A stretch of DNA of 64,000 nt from assembly GCF_010093595.1 (NCBI RefSeq), contig NW_022985457.1:551494-615493 (forward strand), in the 5' to 3' direction. Source of the DNA: Mytilinidion resinicola (lineage: Eukaryota; Ascomycota; Dothideomycetes; Mytilinidiales; Mytilinidiaceae). Of the stretch, positions 1 to 11,810 are shown one piece after another. Made by a program: the position numbers and the translations under genes. How positions within the stretch are numbered: position 1 is the first letter of the stretch; every line of letters begins with the position of its first letter. The notes below the pieces were generated by a model. That model saw nothing but the letters and a program-made list of their open reading frames with translations. It was not told the DNA's origin and ran no database searches.

Positions 1-3000
1 GGCTTGTCAATCACCTCCTTGTCGACCTCTTGCAAGAGTAGCCCTACAATATTGCTTTTCCTGGCTCGGCAGGCGAGGTGAAGTACACTTCTACCATCTT
101 TAGTCACTATCGCAGAATTCGCTCCGTCGTTCAGAAGTTCTGACACGAGTTCTTCAGAACGGAGACATGCCATGTGCAATGCTGTCATGCCGTCCTTATC
201 TCGAATATCCACATCCAAATTCTGCCCACTCTCGCGAAAGAGAGAAAGCAAGGGAACATAGGATTTCGAGAATCCAGAAGATCGTAAGCGTGTCTGTTGA
301 ACACTCAAATGAAGTGGCGTTTCACCAGTGATACTCTGGGCGTTTACAGATAACCCCAACTCCAAAAGCTTTCGCACTACGTCGACATACATGTCGCCGT
401 CGTCGTACCGTTTGGAGATCTCGTGTAACAGGCTGTTGTTTTGTTTGTCGAGGATATGAGGATCGAGTCCGATTTCGAGGAAGTGTTGTAGGAGATCATA
501 TTTGTTGCAAACCATATGCATGATTCCTCGGCCAGAATTGTCCGTTGCGTCTAGTCGAGCACCGCTCTCCTTAAGAGCATCGAAGTATTTCGAACCGATA
601 TTCGCTAGTAAAGGTGTCCTCCCAGCGATGTTTCGAGTTTCAAGGTTAACACCCGCCGATTTGAGCAGTTCAATGTATTCCATCATCTCGGGGTAAGTCC
701 AGCGCGAGTTGTAATAGAAAAGGCAGTGCTCTCGCGTGGCACTATCGGCGCAGTCTCCTAGAAGTGCTTTGAAGACTTCTAGTGAGCAGCTCGATGCTGC
801 TAGCTCTAACGTGGTCAGTCCCTTATCGTTCTTCGTCTCACATCTAGCACCCTTTTGGAGGAGGAAGCGAACCACATCATCGATCGTGGAACCCACACCT
901 CTGTTGAATAAGCTCTTCGGGCCTGGATTTCGTCAGTATGACACGGCTACTTCTATCAGGAAAATCTCAACGGGAGATTAGACCAATAGCCACGTTCCAG
1001 TCCTTGCAAGTTGCAAGTGCCAGGGGTGATCACGCAGGAAGAAGAGTTGAACGCTCGCTAATACGACAAATGGAAATATCTATGGACTCACATGATAAAG
1101 CAGCGTGGAGCAAAGAGTCCCCAGAATGTCCGCGTGAGCAGATGTCCGCGCCAAAATCGAATAACTCTTGTAGCAAGGTCAGATTCTGGGAGTGCCTTAA
1201 AAACTCATGTATTGGGGTGTCGCCTTCATCACCCTGAACGCTCAAATGCGTATGGCCTCCGGCTTGTAGTAGAGATCTGCATTCTGCATAACGACTGATG
1301 TGCGAGAAAGGAAACAAGAGAAGGTGCATCAGAGTCCGGCCTCTCTCATCTTTTTCGTTCAAATCCGCGCCAGCATTCAAAAGCCTCTGTAATATGGGCT
1401 CGAAGGATGACTGATCTCCTTTAGAATTGGACGATACGAGGCCTTGTAAGGCAGTCATGGGTGTAGCTGCTGTTCCCATAATTCGATCACCACGGTGCGG
1501 TTGATATCTCCTGCCGATTTGACTTCGTGATTTAACATGAACATCGGCACCTCTAGCGAGAAGTAGTTTCACGCAGTCGAGATTACGAGCGGTTGCAGCG
1601 AGATACAAAGCGGTTTCTCCCAGTATCGTAGCGTTAGCAGAGACGTCAGTAGTTTCGAGGATCGCACGCACAGCTTCCGTTCTGCTATATGCGCACGTCA
1701 AACACAGAGCGTTGCCGATTTCGTCACGTCCTAGATAGGGGATCATGGTAGTCAAGGTTTCAGTGTGTCCAAGCTTGCACACGTAATCTAGGGCAGTTTC
1801 CCCCTTCGTACTCCTTTGGCTACTAAGTAACCTGCCGGAGTGGTTCTCACGTGTTTTCGGGGTCAAGGGATCAACTCCAGCCCCGAGAAGCTTTTCAACT
1901 GTAGATGCATGGTTCTTCCTTGCAGCTTCATGTAGAGGCGTATTTCCACGAATATCATCCGGGTTCGGATTGGCCCCGTTCTCGAGCAACATAACGACCA
2001 TCGCTGTGTTCCCATTTCGAGCTGCCCAATGCAATGGAGTTCTCTCATCAGCGTCCAGTGAATGAACGCTTTCGCCTCGGTCCAATAGCTTAGAAGCATA
2101 TCTTGTCAAACCCGCAAATGAGGCGATATGGAGCGGAGTGACAATATCATCGTTTTTCTCATCAAATGGAGTGACTACCCATCCCCATACTAGCTTCGTC
2201 CAAGCTTGGAAATCGTGGTTGGCAGGGTCAAGAAAGTCGTCAAGAATAGAGAAAAAAGTTTCGTCCTCTCCATCATAGCGGCTTGCATGATAAACCCATG
2301 AATCCACCGAGTATTGCAAGAATGGATGCTGCAGGCGAGCAGCTTGGTAACAGGATTGCTGACCTTGTCCGTCATCAGATTCTTCATCGCAAGATGTTTT
2401 GTTCCCCGTGGCTTCTAAAGAATGCAGAACACCGGACTGTAGATAACGAACGCATCGGGTAGCTATTCTTCTATGGGCAATGGACGTTTGAATGACCGCA
2501 AATTGCTCCATGTCTCCCGAGCGAGACAGTCGTCCGATGTCTAGCAGAAATTCGGTAAAAGAGTGGTGGATTACTTGAACAGTTTCGTCTTCAAGTATTT
2601 CGATCAAGGGACCGCATGCAGACCTAGCGATCACCTTCGGAGTATCGGGGAGATCGGATGTGGGAAATGCGCACGCGAGAAGACTGGAGATTTCGTTTAA
2701 ACGAAGCGGCCTTGATGAGTGCGTGACGGCCTCGAGGAGAGTGACTTGGACTTCACTGCTGATGCCAGATTTGGATTGTTGGTTGAGTAAGATGCTATTA
2801 TACATGTCTTCTAAGCCAATTGGAAGAGTGTTGGCCAGATTATGGATGTCAATATCCTGCTCCAAGTGAAGAGGTGGGATGAGTTGATCAAGCATCAGCC
2901 GGGCGTACAAGAAGAGGCCACCGGCTCTTTCACATATTATGTCTCGTAGAGAAAGCGCGCATTCGTCCAGGATTACTCCTTTCAACCGGTGAGCTACAAA

Positions 3001-3732
3001 GCAACTTATGTCTTTTCCGACAAGATCTTGCTCCAGACTGATGTGAACAATTGAGGAATTTCGTAAGCCGCTCTGTAAATACTGGTAGGGTCGACTAGTC
3101 ATGAAAACTTTGATTGACTCGGGTCGGTATGCTCCCAAATTATCAAGTTGTTTCAAAAAGAATGACCTGCCGCTCGCATCCATCTCATCCATTGCATCGA
3201 CTATGCAGTATACGCGGGGAACAGAGGAGAGGCCGACCAAAAGCCATTCCCAGAATTGATCATTTGAGACATCGGCTAACTCTCCGCCCAGATGGGGTTG
3301 GATGAGTGCTTGCAAGGCGGTGCTAGAAGGTAGCAACTGCGCGAGCCAATCTTGACACAAGGATCGGTGGCTACGGTTTGTTGTAACAATCTGGCGAAAG
3401 AAGAAGGATAAGACGGGAAAGTTGCCCTCTCTCTTTAGGTGCTCCGCAACGGAAGCAGCCAGGACGGATTTCCCAGACCCAGGTACTCCTTTGATCCAGA
3501 GGCTTCCATGCTGAGGCGATTCGAACCATTGGCGGTATTGATCCGTATCACAAATCCATAGTCCAGTATCTGGGGCTTGTGACGACAAGTGTCGATGGTA
3601 TTCGGACGATTCCGCGTTGTAATCCGTTGGTTGCAGCCAGGACTGGATCTTGGCGATATCTTCGGGTTCAAGGTTGGCTTCTTGGGAGTCGATGATTTCG
3701 AAATCCTCCGAATGATTACTTGAGGCATCCAT
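1..3732 (-). CDS. NACHT-ankyrin NLR-like protein (C-terminus cut by window edge)
   Basis: Fungal NOD-like receptor type STAND NTPase, a family tied to non-self recognition and heterokaryon incompatibility. The start is ATG at 3732; a 44-codon in-frame extension upstream is rejected because it lacks NLR character. Exon 1 is 3732-1092, intron 1091-923 (GTGAGT donor, CAG acceptor, phase 1), and exon 2 runs from 922 past position 1. A short acidic N-terminus is followed by the usual fungal pre-NACHT stretch (WLQPTDY...E..RHL), the Walker A motif GVPGSGKS at residues 82-89, and a Walker-B-like VYCIVDAMDEMD. Ankyrin repeats (TPLHWAARNG, TPLHEAARKN, TALYLAATARN, TALHMACLR) run from about residue 535 to the window edge, on both sides of the intron. 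At least 1187 residues are present. No Helo, HET or patatin effector domain is visible at the N-terminus. The family call is firm; the partner or trigger is unknown. Confidence 0.9.
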
Positions 3733-4671
3733 GATGAATGGAAAACCGAGTCGATGCACAAATGGGAATGGAATGGAGAAGGGAGAACGTTGGCAGAACA
3801 GGTACTGATACCTAGGTACGTATCTAGGCAACAGCACAGCCTTTTCACGCTTCAAAGAAGTCAATCCTAGTCATTGGTAGGCGCAGCCTCCCTTGCTACC
3901 TGCAAGTTATTTAGACCTACGACGTTCTTCGGTATGGTAGACCTGGTGCCCAGACTTTGCTGTTCGGCGCGATGAGGTAATGAAGGAAGGAGATCGAGAA
4001 CCAAAAGGTTTCATCGTAATTAAGATAGCTACACGTGACGAATGTGGCTCTACCGGACTTTCGACACTCTACACGTGTCCATGTTGCGAAATCTATATTA
4101 TTAACTAAATAATATGGTATAGTTATAGCCAGACCTTACTCATACATAGGCTTCATCTCAATTTGCTACGGTATCACGTGACTCCAGACATCCTCTCTCG
4201 TTTTCATCCTTCCAACCATTCTGTTCTTGCCCCCATGTGTCTCTTCCACAAAGAAACTGCGTTTGTTTCCTTTCCTGTAAACCTGCACTGTTGCAAAAGC
4301 ATTTTCTTTCCAACATCATTGACACGAATCTCATTGGTGTGCCTTGGCTAGCTGAAAACACCACTAGACACGCTGCATGGTCTCAGCTGGCGGCGGCAGT
4401 ACCTCCTAGCAGCAGCTGAGAAGTACAGAATCTCCATGCAGCCAATTGATCGAGGCTAGGATAATGGCCATTCCCTCTTGAGTATAAGTAATGGGCGTTC
4501 AGACGTGGGGCACTTCCTTTTTCTCGTCCGCTTTTCTTCACTCCCCGCACTCCTCCGCTTCATAGCCGTGGCCTGACTCTAGAACTGCTATCACTCTTAC
4601 TCGGCCCTTCTATGTGATCAAATCAACACAATCAATCGACTCCTTACAAGCCCTTCTTAAGACCCATTACC
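3733..4671. other. Intergenic: divergent promoter region between the NLR and PLC-like genes
   Basis: About 940 bp between two head-to-head genes. It holds an AT-rich patch near 4095-4130, a CACGTG E-box at 4175-4180 inside TCACGTGAC, and a TATA-like TATAAGTA at 4483-4490. The TATA-like site lies about 190 bp before the PLC-like ATG, with a pyrimidine-rich stretch after it that fits a transcription start zone. I see no gene here. Confidence 0.5.
4483..4490 (+). promoter_or_regulatory. TATA-like element upstream of the PLC-like gene
   Basis: TATAAGTA about 190 bp before the ATG at 4672, followed by a CT-rich stretch (4510-4560). Position and context fit a core promoter for the downstream gene. 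This is a motif call only. Confidence 0.4.
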
Positions 4672-6081
4672 ATGCCTAGCAAAGGTATTCAATGTTACGC
4701 CTACATAGGCGCACCAGGCTGCCAAGTCGAATTCTCCGTCCCTAAGACGACAATCAACAAGCATGATTTAAACAATTGGACGCAAGACCACCTTGAAGTC
4801 GACCAAAAAAACCTAGGCTCACTATTTCACTACACCGGCCGCTTTTCCTTCAGGGTGTCCCGCGATGGCCGCGAGCTCACCAATCAATGGGTCGAGGTCA
4901 ATTCTCTCACCGGCGACCTGGAAGATGGCACAATGAAAGACATGCAGCAAACACCATCTATTCTCACAGAAGACGTGATCATAACGTATAGCTTCTACGA
5001 CGCTGGACCTGGAGTCGCTGGCCTACCAAAGCAGCACCAATGCGCCGTGTCCGTCACCCCCAACCACTCTGACTGGATTCGGGATGTTGCCCCCATCGAT
5101 TCTCCGCAAGCCGACAAGCCCTTCCACCGTATGGTGCTTCCTAGCTCGCATGACATCGGCATGAACAGCATGACGACCTCCAAAGCCATGCTGCACAACG
5201 CGGGCACCAACATCATCAAAATGGCACTCGGTACCCTCCCCGGAGCCTTTCGCGTTTTAGACAAAGTGTCCGACTCTGCAATCAACGCTATCGCACCCAA
5301 TATCATCTACGGGCTCGCCATCACGCAGAAAGACTCTCTATCCACGATTCTAGCAATTGGCGCTCGATACTTTGAGTTCCGTCCGGCACATTGCCACCGC
5401 GAGATGCAGAAGGTCTCGCCGCTGCCAGACACACTGTACTTCCAGCACGGTGCGATACCTGGAATGCCATACGCCGAATTCCTTCACGACATTGTGCAGT
5501 TCCTCAACAACCACCGCGAGGAGATTGTCGTGGCGCAACTACGATGGGATGGTGTTCCAGGCGACTGTCCCCGCCCCTCGGACCAAGAACTCAGTGAACA
5601 CCTTGACAAAGCGCGAGAAGGAACCGATATCCAAGTCGGGAACCTCGACGACATGAGGAATAAGACAATCAAGCAGCTCCGCCAGGACCGCCAGCGTTTG
5701 ATTCTTATCCGCGAAGTTGATCAAGCATCCAATTACGATGACAAAGCTAACGCGACTCTCGACGGCGCGACCATCGTTACAGCACTAGACAATATGTCTG
5801 GGAATCCACCACGTGGGAAGCCGCTGATCTTGCTGCAATGCCAGGCTACTGCGACGAATATTCCGGACGTAATTGCCTATAGTGTGCTGAGCTCGGATGT
5901 GTCGACGAGTCCACTACTAGCCACGAAGCCGATTTGCGATATTAAGACTCTGCCGACGCTGAGGGGAGACGTGGGTAAGAGCTTGACGCGGGAGGACGGA
6001 GCGGTGGCAATTATGAATGACTTTTTTGAAGGCGGTACTGCGGAAGTAGCGATTGGACTGAGTCGGGATAGGTTGCGCTGA
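4672..6081 (+). CDS. PLC-like phosphodiesterase (PI-PLC X-type TIM barrel)
   Basis: Single-exon protein of 469 residues. The second half has the hallmarks of PLC-like phosphodiesterases: LPSSHDIGMNS at about residue 160 with the candidate catalytic His, ILAIGARYFEFRP, then YFQHGAIPGM and FLNNHREEIVVAQL. The first about 140 residues look like a beta-rich accessory region. No signal peptide is visible: the N-terminus (MPSKGIQCYAYIG) is not a hydrophobic leader, so the protein is probably intracellular. There is no EF-hand, Y domain or C2 domain, so it is not a classical eukaryotic PLC. It resembles the fungal family of stand-alone X-domain proteins whose substrate is unknown. The start ATG follows a TATA-like site and a CT-rich leader. 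The NLR gene upstream is divergent and probably unrelated. Confidence 0.85.
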   Translation: MPSKGIQCYAYIGAPGCQVEFSVPKTTINKHDLNNWTQDHLEVDQKNLGSLFHYTGRFSFRVSRDGRELTNQWVEVNSLTGDLEDGTMKDMQQTPSILTEDVIITYSFYDAGPGVAGLPKQHQCAVSVTPNHSDWIRDVAPIDSPQADKPFHRMVLPSSHDIGMNSMTTSKAMLHNAGTNIIKMALGTLPGAFRVLDKVSDSAINAIAPNIIYGLAITQKDSLSTILAIGARYFEFRPAHCHREMQKVSPLPDTLYFQHGAIPGMPYAEFLHDIVQFLNNHREEIVVAQLRWDGVPGDCPRPSDQELSEHLDKAREGTDIQVGNLDDMRNKTIKQLRQDRQRLILIREVDQASNYDDKANATLDGATIVTALDNMSGNPPRGKPLILLQCQATATNIPDVIAYSVLSSDVSTSPLLATKPICDIKTLPTLRGDVGKSLTREDGAVAIMNDFFEGGTAEVAIGLSRDRLR

Positions 6082-6481
6082 GCCTTGATGGTAGGCGTAT
6101 GCAATGACTTGAAGCCAGAAGCCAGGGGTTTAATGTAACCTTCATGAAAGGAAGCTGGCAAAATTCAAAGCTATATCCTCAAGAGTGACATGAATCAACG
6201 ACGAAGTCTCAAAAGCCGGGTTCCTATTCTGCTGGTTCAAACGTCTAATTCCCGTTTCCATTACTATCCGAGGACACCTGTTAATTCTCGCCTTTCTACT
6301 ATGAAGGCGCTTTCTGGACGAGGTCCACTCCTACTCCGCCGCAGTTGTATCCACATGAAAATTTCAAAAGAATGGACACAATGATGTCGTTGTCCTCTGA
6401 CGAGAGCTGCTTACGTAGAAACCACGGCTTTGAGGGCGTTCGGAAGTCACCTGTCACTCGTGACAGCTATAGGATGAGGAG

Positions 6482-6489
6482 TATAAAAT
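6482..6489 (+). promoter_or_regulatory. TATA box of an ORF-less promoter-like module
   Basis: TATAAAAT follows the palindrome-like GTCACTCGTGAC at about 6453. No ORF above 110 codons starts within 700 bp downstream. It could drive a non-coding transcript or be a relic. Confidence 0.3.
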
Positions 6490-7203
6490 CTTTTCCGCTC
6501 GCAGTCTTCTGAAAAGCAAGTCTCAACTTACTCCATGACTGGAGTACCATCAAAGTGTCAAATTTGAGACTCCCTATGGGTTGGTCAGATAGGTGGTGGA
6601 GTTGTGTACTCAACTTCAATATGTGCGACGATGTATGGAGAGGAGGCGGACTAGTCGCCCATAATGCTGACGGTTAGCGATGTCATCCGTGGATGAACTC
6701 CATCAGGTCCTTTTCTAAACACACGCCATCGGCTCTTCTCGCCGGCGGCCGTGAGTATCTTCTTTGAAGACGATGCTCATCAGCGTCCATTGCCATTTAG
6801 AAAACTCCTCCGATCCACTAAACTTCGTTGTGCGTGGTTGAATGCGATATTGATACCCAGACAACCCACTTCCCAGCATCGATCAAAAGTCTCGTGGTAG
6901 TTGAACAAAAATGTCCAGTACCAACCATCGAGGTTCTTCTTGCCTCAGTTGATATGCAACTCCGGCGACATACTCTCTCTTGCTCGTCCAAAGCCCTGGC
7001 TCCTCCCGTTCATATACTTTCAACGAAATCCTGGGATTATTGTCGAGCCGGAGCTGGAAGGCATGTGACTGCCGCGACCTACCATCTTCCCTTGCGAATT
7101 CCCTCCTACGTCTCACCCGAAGCGACACTGGCCCCAGCTTGCAGCTACTGACCAGTCACATGAGTACCCCGTGACTGCTTACGTGTCGCCTTCTTCGTCC
7201 GGG

Positions 7204-7210
7204 TATAAAA
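7204..7210 (+). promoter_or_regulatory. TATA box of a second ORF-less module
   Basis: TATAAAA follows CCGTGACTGCTTACGTGTCG at 7168-7187 and is itself followed by a CT-rich initiator-like stretch (7211-7235). The tandem repeat at 7296-7512 begins about 90 bp later. Confidence 0.3.
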
Positions 7211-7295
7211 CTTCCCACTCCCACTCTTCTCGAAGAAGCAGTGGAGTTCCAGGTCCTAGCGAGGACCGGGATAAACATCGACAATCCAGTCCCAC

Positions 7296-7512
7296 GATGT
7301 TGCGGTTGGGCTGGTGGAGGAAGAATCAAAAGCATAGAGTACGAGGTACCATGTGGTGTCGTGGACTGGCGGTGGAAAAGAGTCAACACAACTGAGGAAG
7401 AACCCGCCCATGGTGCTGTGGACTGGTGGAGGGCAGAGTCAACCCGGCTACTAAGACCTCTATGTGGCGCTGTGGGAGTCGGAGCCGTCAAAGCAGACTC
7501 AGTCACCAACTC
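7296..7512 (+). repeat. Four degenerate tandem repeats of about 52-59 bp
   Basis: Units begin near 7296, 7351, 7410 and 7462. Each opens with a variant of ATGTGGTGTCGTGGACTGG, continues with a GGTGGA-like purine block and then a GAGTCAA-like block, and ends in a less conserved tail. The units are diverged and their lengths are not multiples of a codon, which argues against a coding repeat. Confidence 0.5.
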
Positions 7513-8662
7513 ATGGGAGTCTCTTGGGTGGTTCTGTTTCTCCATTGCCTGCGTGCTGGTGCTCATCTTAATTCACCGCAGCTCTTCTCTACCACTTCTT
7601 CACTTTTCCTAGCTCTTATCAAACTCCGGCAACGGTGAACTTCGGCATATCAACTCTATGCTCCCCACCACCATCAATTCAAAATTGGCTCCCGACACAC
7701 CACCACACCATTTGGCCCATTGCAATTCTTTTTTCAACTCCCCACATGACTCGTGGCGAGGTCGGTAGTTGAATTACCACTCCATATTCACAGAGCATTG
7801 TCCTTGTTGAACAAATCCGGCCTCAATCCACCATCATAAGAAGTTCTCTCTGTGGCGTATCGATCCACACCCCTCCCTGACTCCTCCATAGCAGATTCTG
7901 ATGCAGGGAGTCCAGCACCAGCCATGAGCAGTTCTCGCTCATCGTTTTGATCCCCAAGTCCGAAGACTCTCTTCTACTTGATTTCTTGAAGAGACGAGGA
8001 GAGCAAGTTTACATACCTGCTGAGCAAGAAATTCCGGGAAGAGGTCGGGCCGGCGCACGTGAGGCATGTGAGGAAGATGACGTCGTTTGATGCTCAAATC
8101 GCCCTATTATGAGTAGATAGGTGGATTGATAAACTGAAGAAGTTCAAAAATCAATGAGACGAATAGTATTCCATGACTCGCAACCCATCTTCACACCCAC
8201 CCCAATACGTCCTAGCGCCTCGTCAAAGCGGATATCGTTCACCCGACGGGATCTCGGCAAAATGGACGCGATCCCGCGAAACCTTCCTCATCTAAACGTG
8301 ACCCCTCTGCCCTAAGCCCGACATCACAGCATCACTGACATTTCAGACAAATTTTGAGATTGATACCTTAGTAAAATATCTCTGCGCTCTCACAGCTACA
8401 TCAGAGGCCATACCCGGTATCCCATCATACGAACAAGAAGACAAGAAAAAAGCGGGGCGACACATTTGTGTCTCGCTCAGAGAGTTAAAACGCCAGAAAA
8501 AGCCCATAAAGATATTGACATAAGAAACATGAGATACAAAAACTACTCCCCCCACGTCGCGTGGCTAGAAATACTCATGAACGCGTTGTAGAATATTTTT
8601 CTCCTTGCGCGCTGCAAGCGAACGCATTCCTCATCCACCTTCAGACAGCGAGAGGGGCACTC

Positions 8663-9705
8663 TCACTTCGTGATCACACCCAGGTAGTCCGCTACGATGA
8701 GCGTCACCATGCTAACGGTCGATTAGTCTCAGTTCATTAGATGAGAAAGAGGAGGAAGAAAGAAAGTACTTACGCATGCGGCGCAATCCTAACGTAATAT
8801 GTCCCAAACCCGCGATAGAATCTCAGCAGCCCCTCCTCCTTCGCCACCTTCTTGAAGCAATCTACCATGCCCCGATACGGTAACGACCCATCCGGCCCCC
8901 GCGTCTGCTTCTGCAGCCTCGTCTTCACAAAGTCAAACGGCAAGCTGAAGAAAGACGCAAAGAACCCCGCCACCGCGCTCGCCGACAGCGTCTGCTGCGT
9001 CGCGCTCAGCGGCGTCCCCTTCAACCGCGTCTTCGCTTCCGAGAAGAATGCCAGCTGCCCGAAGTTCAGCGCCATCGCCCGCGCGACCGTGGGATATGCC
9101 CCCGCCCATAGCCGCGTTATGCCCTCCTGCTTCGTTATCCGTACGAGCGCGTCGACGACGGAGGTGTAGTTGGCGCGGGCGGCGGCGGGCTTGAGGCCGT
9201 CGGATTGCATGCGGATGAGAGCGAGATCGGCGGGGTTGCCGACCATGGCTGCGAGACCGCCGGCTGCGAGGCCTGCGCCTGCTCGCTCCTTGAAGCCGAT
9301 CTTGTTGCCTTTTGCCTCTGCCGAGGCGGTCATGGATTTCATGAAGGTGTCGAAAAAGCCGATGCGGGCGGTGGTGTAGACGGCTTGACGCAGGAGGCCG
9401 GCCGAGAGGCCGGTGTAGAGGTCCATTGCTTTGCCGGATCGGACGATGTCCCTGACGACGGAGATCGGGGTGGGTTTGGGACCGGTCTTGACGCCCTCGC
9501 CGGCGAGTTGGAGGCGGACTTTGACCATGTCGATGGGCTGGATTGCCGTGGTGGCGGTCATGCCCGCGAGACCGCCATTGATGAAGGGGAGGGCGGCCCG
9601 CATAAAGGGCGTGTGGAGGAGATCGGTGGTGGCTTTCTTTGGATTTTCGGTGGCCGATGTCATGATGCTTTCCGCGTCGCTGAGAGGGCTCTTGGTGGCG
9701 GGCAT
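8663..9705 (-). CDS. Mitochondrial 2-oxoglutarate/malate carrier
   Basis: Inner-membrane solute carrier (SLC25 family) of 326 residues in two coding exons: 9705-8774 and 8711-8663, with a 62-bp intron (GTAAGT donor, TAG acceptor, phase 2). The last 16 residues, MVTLIVADYLGVITK after IAPHA, come only from the 49-nt second exon; the unspliced ORF stops just after IAPHA. Three Solcar repeats are visible through their PxD/E signatures: PIDMVKVRLQ, PADLALIRMQ and PFDFVKTRLQ. The odd-repeat R/K signature and the sequence GGLAGMTATTAIQPIDMVKVRLQLAGEG fragment-wise match the oxoglutarate/malate subfamily better than the dicarboxylate carrier, though these are close relatives. There is no cleaved presequence, as expected. 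The start ATG at 9705 gives the normal family length. Confidence 0.9.
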
Positions 9706-11727
9706 AGTGAGGTATGGAGGTATGGAGGGGTGAGGGATGAGGGTCGAGGTCGACGAAGGGGAAATTGAGTCCGGTCAATTGAGACAGAGCAGGAGTATAA
9801 GAAGGGACTGAGGGGATTGAAGCTGGAGATGTTGGACGAAGTGGCTTCGAGATCACTAGCAGTCAGTCAGTCCAGAATCAGCAACGGCACAGCCAACTGG
9901 GAAGCAGCGATGAGCAAAAGATAACCGCGACGACGCCCCGGGTGCCGGCGTGCTATAAGGTCGGGCGCAGTGGCAGCAGCCATCTCTGCTGGCTGGACTC
10001 GGAGCATCTTGGGATCTCAGGGCTGCTGCCACAGAGGCCCCATTCCTCCAGGACGACATCCGACGGCCGTCCGAGGGTAATGTTTGGGTTGGGATGAGAC
10101 GAGCCCTACCTGACAAGCAGCACGGCCGGCTTGGCCCCGACGCTGCTGCAGAGCGCGGCCGTGGGCGATGTCGGTTACCGCGAGTGGGTCTGTGGCGTGC
10201 GGGAGGCTATGCTGAGTGCAGTGCCCAAAGCAGACAGATGTTGAGACGACGCCTGCCAGCGGCTCGTGAGGTGAGGTTCAGACGACAGGACGGCAAGAGA
10301 GGCACGACTGAGGGCTCTCCCCGCCTCTGGGCCGCCAGCAGCCTGTCTCGTTCTTTGTACCTTTGTACACATGCGGGGAAGGCCTCCTCGTTGGCTGGCC
10401 ACCACCTCCTCCCCTCTGCCATCTGCCGTCTGCTCGGAGAGTTTGTGATGCAGCCCAATGAGATTGCGCCTTTTGCAATAGGATTCAGTCACCCTTTGTC
10501 ACACAGCCGCATATTGGGCCATGCAACGGAGCGCACCCTCGGCCCGCTGTTCCTGAGGCTGTCTAGAGCAGCGAACTGCAAACAGTCACTCTTGCGTGGT
10601 GGTTTCGTTGGGCGCAATCGATCTAGCGCATGTCGCAATGAGAGTTGCAGCTGTTCAAGTCCCAAACTGCGTGAAGATATCGCCAGCAGCATGCCGCCGT
10701 GGAATGTATCTCAACCAACAGAGCAAACAGCATTCACCGTTCAGCGGGGTCCATCCGAACAGCTCCAACTGGCGGGGTGTCTTATCGCCCTTATCGCCAC
10801 GGCTAAACCTTCCTCCCAACGCCACAGGCACACATGTAAGATCACCACCTCAACACCACGGAGTTCTACCCGCTCAACAACATCCAGATGCATCCAGCAC
10901 CATCACAGCTCTTTTGCCTCTTCCGCCCGGCTCTCCCACCCCCGAGCATCTCACCACCTCACTGGCATACATTAGCCTCGGGTACTCCCCAGCACGTGCG
11001 CCCTGCTCACCACCACCGCTTTCCCACGGTCCAACCTCAGGCTCATGCCAGCTCGGCATAGCACACCGCTCTAACCAAGGCCCGAGCGCTCCTCATCTCA
11101 ACGCTGCGCAGTGGCTGATGGGATCCCCAAAGCCGAAGCTTGCTCTGTACCTGCGGCCGGCGTGTGGCTTGACGATCCACCCGAAGGATGGGTACGGAGG
11201 TACATGTCTCGGATGTCCGTTTTCATTCGCTCAACGAAAGAAAAACATCTGTTTCTTTTTCGGACGCCCTGCTTCAAACCAATTATGCCGCCAATGGCTA
11301 GAGTAGATTGATCTGTGCGCGTATCTCTTGTAGATACCCGGCACCGCGTCCGCGGCCGGGAAGTAGTAACGGTGAGTTCGGGAGAGGGCTTCGGGGGAAT
11401 GGTCTTCGGGAGAGGCTCGGGTGTTGTTGAGGCTCGGGTAAGCAGGATGGTAGGAAGTTGCTTCTTTGAGGGTGGATACATAAGATAAGAGGTGAGTCGT
11501 TGGCTGCGAGAGGGATATATGATGTTGAGGTTTGATATCCGAAAGGGGCGAATGATGATAGAAAAGCATAAACCCTCGGGATTCTCGGTTCTTCTCAACG
11601 TGCTATAGAGGCTCATAGATTCGACAAATGCTGCTTAGTGGTTACTTCATATGTCATACTTCAACTACCGTGCATCCCAAACGTGTTCGGAGTGATCCAT
11701 TAACGCCTCCATAATTTTCTTTGGCAA

Positions 11728-11810
11728 TCACGTGACTCTTGATCATATCAGGTACTTGAATACTAAACTTTTCCCCGACCCGCCTCTCCCACTTTCCAAG
11801 GGTATATAAA
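11728..11810 (+). promoter_or_regulatory. E-box plus TATA module without a downstream ORF
   Basis: TCACGTGAC at 11728-11736 and TATATAAA at 11803-11810, spaced like a fungal core promoter and followed by a CT-rich stretch. Only ORFs below 90 codons follow within 700 bp on the plus strand. Confidence 0.35.

Larger units (their letters stand above)
6082..8662. other. Gene-poor interval with two ORF-less promoter-like modules
   Basis: About 2.6 kb between the PLC-like stop and the 3' end of the carrier gene. Only short overlapping ORFs occur on both strands, and none has recognisable protein character. Two TATA boxes on the plus strand (6482-6489 and 7204-7210) sit after GTGAC-type motifs and are not followed by a long ORF. 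A degenerate tandem repeat lies at 7296-7512. The right part (8100-8660) holds the 3' flank of the carrier gene. I cannot support a coding gene here. Confidence 0.5.

Noticed and set aside
9205..9768. 187-codon plus-strand frame opposite the mitochondrial carrier
   Set aside because: Mirror frame of a strongly codon-biased gene; the carrier frame explains the sequence.
10094..10975. Long open frame of 293 codons on the plus strand
   Set aside because: The composition is Arg/Ser/His-rich and aperiodic, overlapping open frames occur on the other strand, and no domain or splice context is seen. It lies in a GC-rich gap where chance ORFs are expected.
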